64,000 bases of DNA from Blasia pusilla (taxonomy: Eukaryota; Marchantiophyta; Marchantiopsida; Blasiales), in the NCBI GenBank assembly GCA_050084515.1, contig CM114272.1:33046001-33110000 (forward strand). Reading direction: 5' to 3'. Each line of letters opens with the position of its first letter. Position 1 is the stretch's first letter. The translations under genes were made by a program, and so were the position numbers. Positions 59,975 to 64,000 of this stretch are shown here, one piece after another. The notes under the pieces are model-generated. The model ran no database searches and had not been told where the DNA came from. It saw only the letters and a program-made list of their open reading frames with translations.

Positions 59975-60274
59975 GCTTAAACCGCAATGCTGCTCATTTT
60001 GCATGCTCTTCATTGGGCACATAATTATGCACTCAATTTCGTCCTTTGATCCATCCCTTTATGAGATCAAGCCGTAATAGTGTGCTTAGTGTCATATAGG
60101 AGAACATTAAGTTATTATAGAGCAACTCTTTAAGTGTACACAATAGCTTTGAGAGGAAAAGGTACATACCAATTGGTACATTCTAGAATGCTTCTTAAAC
60201 GTTCCATAAGGCCATGGGCTCATAGATCACAAAAACAATGTCAAGATGTTTAGAAAGGACTTTCGAGCATTGAT

Positions 60275-60294
60275 AAAAAAAAAAAAAAAAAAAA
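60275..60294 (+). repeat. A20 homopolymer
   Basis: Twenty consecutive A followed by GGGGCACACGG. No retroposon body could be identified upstream. Confidence 0.95.
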
Positions 60295-61729
60295 GGGGCA
60301 CACGGTTAAGCAATGAATGGAATTCCACCATGCAACAAGTTGTATGGTTCTTTCAAAAGTGATTCTAAACCATAAAGATTGAGTTAGCATGCGTAGGAAA
60401 GAATGAGAGGAAAATGTATAACTTTGTAAGTTTCTTACATAGATTCACAAGGTACAAGATTATTTTCGTAAGGATGCAAGTAGCGCTTAGGACAAGGTCT
60501 TTAGAGAGTGGATACTCATGACACAACGTTGATTTAGGAAGATAAATCCATTTTGAAAGATAACTCTTTTAATCCAACCTTAAAGTCTTCTTCAAACGCA
60601 TCCCAACTCCGCACTATCCCTCTATCCTCCCTCTTCTGCTTGTTGTCAAGTTATTCCCCAACCTAAACTAAAAAAAAGTAGAGTCCAATTGCCAGACCCA
60701 TATCATATGCTTTTCACGGACCTTCATATGTTGAGCATTGAGCTAAACGTTACGTAGGCTTGAGGAAACTCTATCGTTGTTGTGCATAAATCAATTATAA
60801 TTCTCAAAGTTATTATTTTGCTTCACACTCTATCATTGTTTGTTGTTATATGCTATTACAACTCTTCAAGTTGGCATGTGATGTACATGGATAAGATATA
60901 AGCTTTTCAAATAATTAATGTGCATTTAATTACTACGGTCACTTATGTATTCTGTTTGCTTCAACTAAGCTTCGAGTTGAATAAACCTTTTATCAAGTAC
61001 ACGAGCTTATCGAAAAAATGGACATATTTTGTGTTGAGAACTTGAGATAAATAGATGTAATTTTTGACATTTATCTTATGCAATAAATTTCACTAGAAAG
61101 TGATTGGTTTCCATAAATTTTTTGTTGCACGTGAGGCAAAAGTGATAATAACATATTCAAGTATAGCTATAGACAATCAAATCCGATCCACTTCACACTC
61201 TATTTGTTTTATGATTCTCTCATACGTTGGTATTCATTAGGGAGTTATAATTATGCAAGGCTATCATAAGTACACTTTCAAATCACTTTTTTCACGTGAC
61301 GGAGTTACAAGAAACGTGACACCATCAGCTTTATTTCGCGAAGTTACATGAGTGAAGCCTAACTACTCACTCTTAGTTCGAACTTACAACGTTGGAAGCT
61401 TTGCTATCCTATGCTAATAGGTATCTTAAACACATCTTACACATTCTCTTTATTATTTCAATCTTCTGATTTGATTGGCCCACAAATAGAGCAAGTTGAC
61501 ATTTGGATAAAGGACTATAGTGGTTTTAATGAAGAAATTAAAGATACAAATGAATTGTAAACTTATCCCTGCTTCCTAACATCCAAGCCTGCGACCCTAT
61601 TGATTTAATAGACTAGCAATGAAGATCAATGTCAATGGGCAACGATGAAGCAAGAACATTTTTCTTATTACCGGACAACAAATAAATGTTTCATACTCTA
61701 TGGATAGTAAAAAAAATAATTTATTAATA

Positions 61730-61880
61730 AGATGCCCGTGCGATGCACAAGCTTTTGGTAGTGTTTGAAGTGTTTGAAGAGCTTTTGCTAGTGTATAGTC
61801 CATTAAGGGACTAATGACGCTTCACATAAATTCAATTTTTTTCTTGCTGCCCGATTACCACATGTCAAGCAAAGAGGTGT
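61730..61880 (+). repeat. Helitron-like terminal repeat family, copy 1
   Basis: It begins GATGCCCGTGCGATGCAC, continues with GTGTTTGAAGAGCTTTTGCT and GGGACTAATGACGCT, and ends near ATTACCACATGTCAA. It shares this order of words with 62189-62345. GCCCGTGCGATGCAC-type words are common near plant Helitron 5' ends. Confidence 0.5.
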
Positions 61881-62188
61881 TTGCAAATCAAGAAGGCACT
61901 CTCTAATTTATACAATTAAAAGAGGATGGGGTTTGAAGATCCCTTCCTCCCGTGAGGACACATATACATTTTGCCTCCTCCCGTGATGACACGTGTCTAA
62001 ATTAACATAACAGAAACAATTGAACCTAAATTAACGAATAAGATGTGTTTTTTTATGCAAACACCTATTTGTTTAACACGTGAGAACTGGACAACAAACA
62101 AATTTTTTCTTATCGACAGAAAACAAATATAAATTTATGTTCAACATGATTAGTCATCTCACTCCTTCCCACTATGTTTTAATAATAA

Positions 62189-62350
62189 TCTATACTAGTA
62201 AAGTACCAGCGCGACGCACAAAAAACAAAGAAGTGTTTGAAGAGCTTTTGTTAGTGATGGGATTAATGATGCTCCAAATTTTTTTTTTAAAAAGTTTCTT
62301 GCCCATAACACGTGACATATTTTTTTCTTGTCCAATTACCACATGTCAAT
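62189..62350 (+). repeat. Helitron-like terminal repeat family, copy 2
   Basis: It starts TCTATACTAGTAAAGTACC then GCGCGACGCACA, preceded by A, which fits a Helitron 5' terminus (TC after A of an AT target). It continues with GTGTTTGAAGAGCTTTTGTT and ends near ATTACCACATGTCAA, parallel to copy 1. No matching CTRR 3' end was located. Confidence 0.5.
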
Positions 62351-64000
62351 ATGGCCTTAAAAATCAGGTTTAAATAATATTTTTAAAATTAGGTTTAAAT
62401 TTCCAAATTTTATTTAATTTTAAAATGTAAGCATAATCTCCACTTTTTCAAATCTTAAAAGAGTAAGAAAATTTCACCTTTAAATATAACCGATCTCCCC
62501 TAAATAATTTCACTCATACGTAAAAGTTGAAACAATAACTATCATCCCCTTCCACTGTTCCCACCAAAATAACATCCACTAACCAAAATCTTAGTTAGTT
62601 TTATTAACGAAATTATTTTCCTTTTCAATTCACATTCATTTTACTTTCCCAAAATATCACATGTGAATTAATACAATTATTTCAAAAAATAATCACACTA
62701 TTGATTTCTATTCTCTAAAATCTTAGAAGAGTAATAACATTCCACTGTTTTTAATAATTACAATCCTCCATTCAAATTTAAATGATATCCCAATACAGTA
62801 AGTAATTTTATCTTTCCATAAAACTCACAAAAATCTACTCCTCCATTAAAATTTTATTTTCTTTTTCCATCAAATATGATTTGAGGGAAAAACTCTAAAA
62901 TTTGGTTATCTATCATATTTTATAAATATTTATAATAACCCATAATAATAATAATTAATTTACTAATTTATATTCCACTCAAATTCCTATTCGTTTCCTT
63001 TTGCCCCTTTGTTCTATTTCTACCCGTCTAAAGGGCCAGGAAAAAAAATTCAAGGATGTTGCCTATGTTGTCTTATTGTTCCACTATCTTGTCGTATTAT
63101 GCAAATGGAATGTGATTGAAAGACAATATACAATCCGTATTTTCTTAACTATTTTTAAGGGATTCTATTATTACGGTATGAAGATTAGGGTTTATAATTT
63201 CTTGGTTAGTGGAGCAATCTTATATACCATTGAATCATAATCTATTTTTTGAAAGAACGTTTAGGATCTTAAATTAAGATAGTAGTTTGAATGCTTTATG
63301 GCCCAAGGTTTTTGGTAGATGTGTATATTTTGAAATCTCAATATCTAGTGCTTATATTTTATAGCATATATCTTGGGAAAATGTGTCGTTATTGGGCGAC
63401 TATCACATATATAAGTAGCAATGAGTGCACATCATATATAATCTTCTATTAGCTTGACAATGTTTTAGATATGGCATGACTACATATGGATAATTTCCAC
63501 TTGTAAACCTCTTGCTAAAGCCTCTTGTCATCTATCTTGCTATATAAGATTGAAATGAGATTACGATGGAATCTACAAGATTTTAAGAGTCCATAGCAAG
63601 AATATTTAAGATAGATTTCCCACACTTTTATTGTATATTTTATTTCTTGTACATTAAATTATAAACTTATAATGATGGTCTTACAAATTACCAATGGTCA
63701 AACATGCATCTTTGGAAATGGTGAACACTATTACAAATGGGGTGAAAGATAAGTCTAATAGAAAAAAATCCACTTCCTGAGGAGATCATCCTCAACGGAT
63801 CGATATCAATATTTGACCCCTTAAAGTCCGTAGTTGCCTTGTTGCATGGATGCAATCATGTTAATTGTGTACGTGTGATATTCTCAAGTTTGATTTGTGG
63901 GTTGTATAAATATGATGACAGTATAATTTCCAAGAGTTTATTCCTATTGAATCTCTTGGAATGTTGTGGATAAGGGAAAAAATCATACGATTCTATTATG
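62351..64000. other. AT-rich right end of the window
   Basis: No gene or element recognised. The open frame 63001-63240 (+, 79 codons) has no recognisable motif and no supporting context. Confidence 0.45.

Noticed and set aside
60240-60300. A20 run as a SINE or processed-pseudogene tail
   Set aside because: No RNA-polymerase III boxes, gene body or target duplication could be linked to it.

Overview
This is nuclear DNA of a streptophyte plant (a land plant, possibly seed-free, or a charophyte alga). The evidence is one spliced host gene with a plant-type GRF-interacting factor (GIF/AN3) product, plant-type Ty1/copia and Ty3/gypsy retrotransposons, a Helitron helicase relic, and long GA/CT microsatellites. 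The species cannot be named from the sequence alone. Apart from the GIF gene, everything I recognise is mobile-element DNA, mostly broken and nested.

Layout. 1-960: LINE reverse transcriptase relic (-). 989-2223: foldback element with two 423-bp inverted arms. 4224-5937: LTRs and a 3' remnant of a gypsy family. 6036-7745: Helitron-type Pif1 helicase relic (+). 8.2-12.9 kb: nothing recognised. 13960-16843: GIF gene (-), four coding exons. 18.3-22.5 kb: AT-rich repeats. 22480-24330: chromovirus 3' end with a chromodomain and LTR (-). 24395-49726: a nested pile of one unusual gypsy family plus one copia element. 49.7-53.7 kb: microsatellites and unassigned DNA. 53.7-56.2 kb: another gypsy fragment carrying a solo chromovirus LTR inside its own LTR. 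56.2-64 kb: AT-rich, with two Helitron-like repeat copies.

The notable system is the gypsy family. Its order is gag (CCHC knuckle), a conserved linker, aspartic protease, a C5 cytosine DNA methyltransferase of the DRM/DNMT3 type, reverse transcriptase-RNase H, integrase, then a C-terminal PHD finger. The methyltransferase is present in two copies on opposite strands (29446-30570 + and 41836-42860 -). The PHD finger is present in three copies (25384-25860 -, 33686-33928 +, 48585-48809 +). All copies in the window are broken by stops and frameshifts, but comparing copies shows that these domains belong to the element family and are not chance neighbours. Such an element would carry a potential chromatin reader (PHD) and DNA-methylation writer (DNMT) together with its own integrase.

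Nesting can be read directly. A minus-strand copy (24395-43328) was interrupted by a plus-strand copy (26086-34878) inside its integrase, and by a copia element (36264-41255) in its RT/RNase H region; the copia has 420/421-bp LTRs, a PBS, a PPT and a 5-bp target duplication. Further plus-strand pieces (43329-45640 and 47816-49726) flank a minus-strand LTR and leader (46691-47815).
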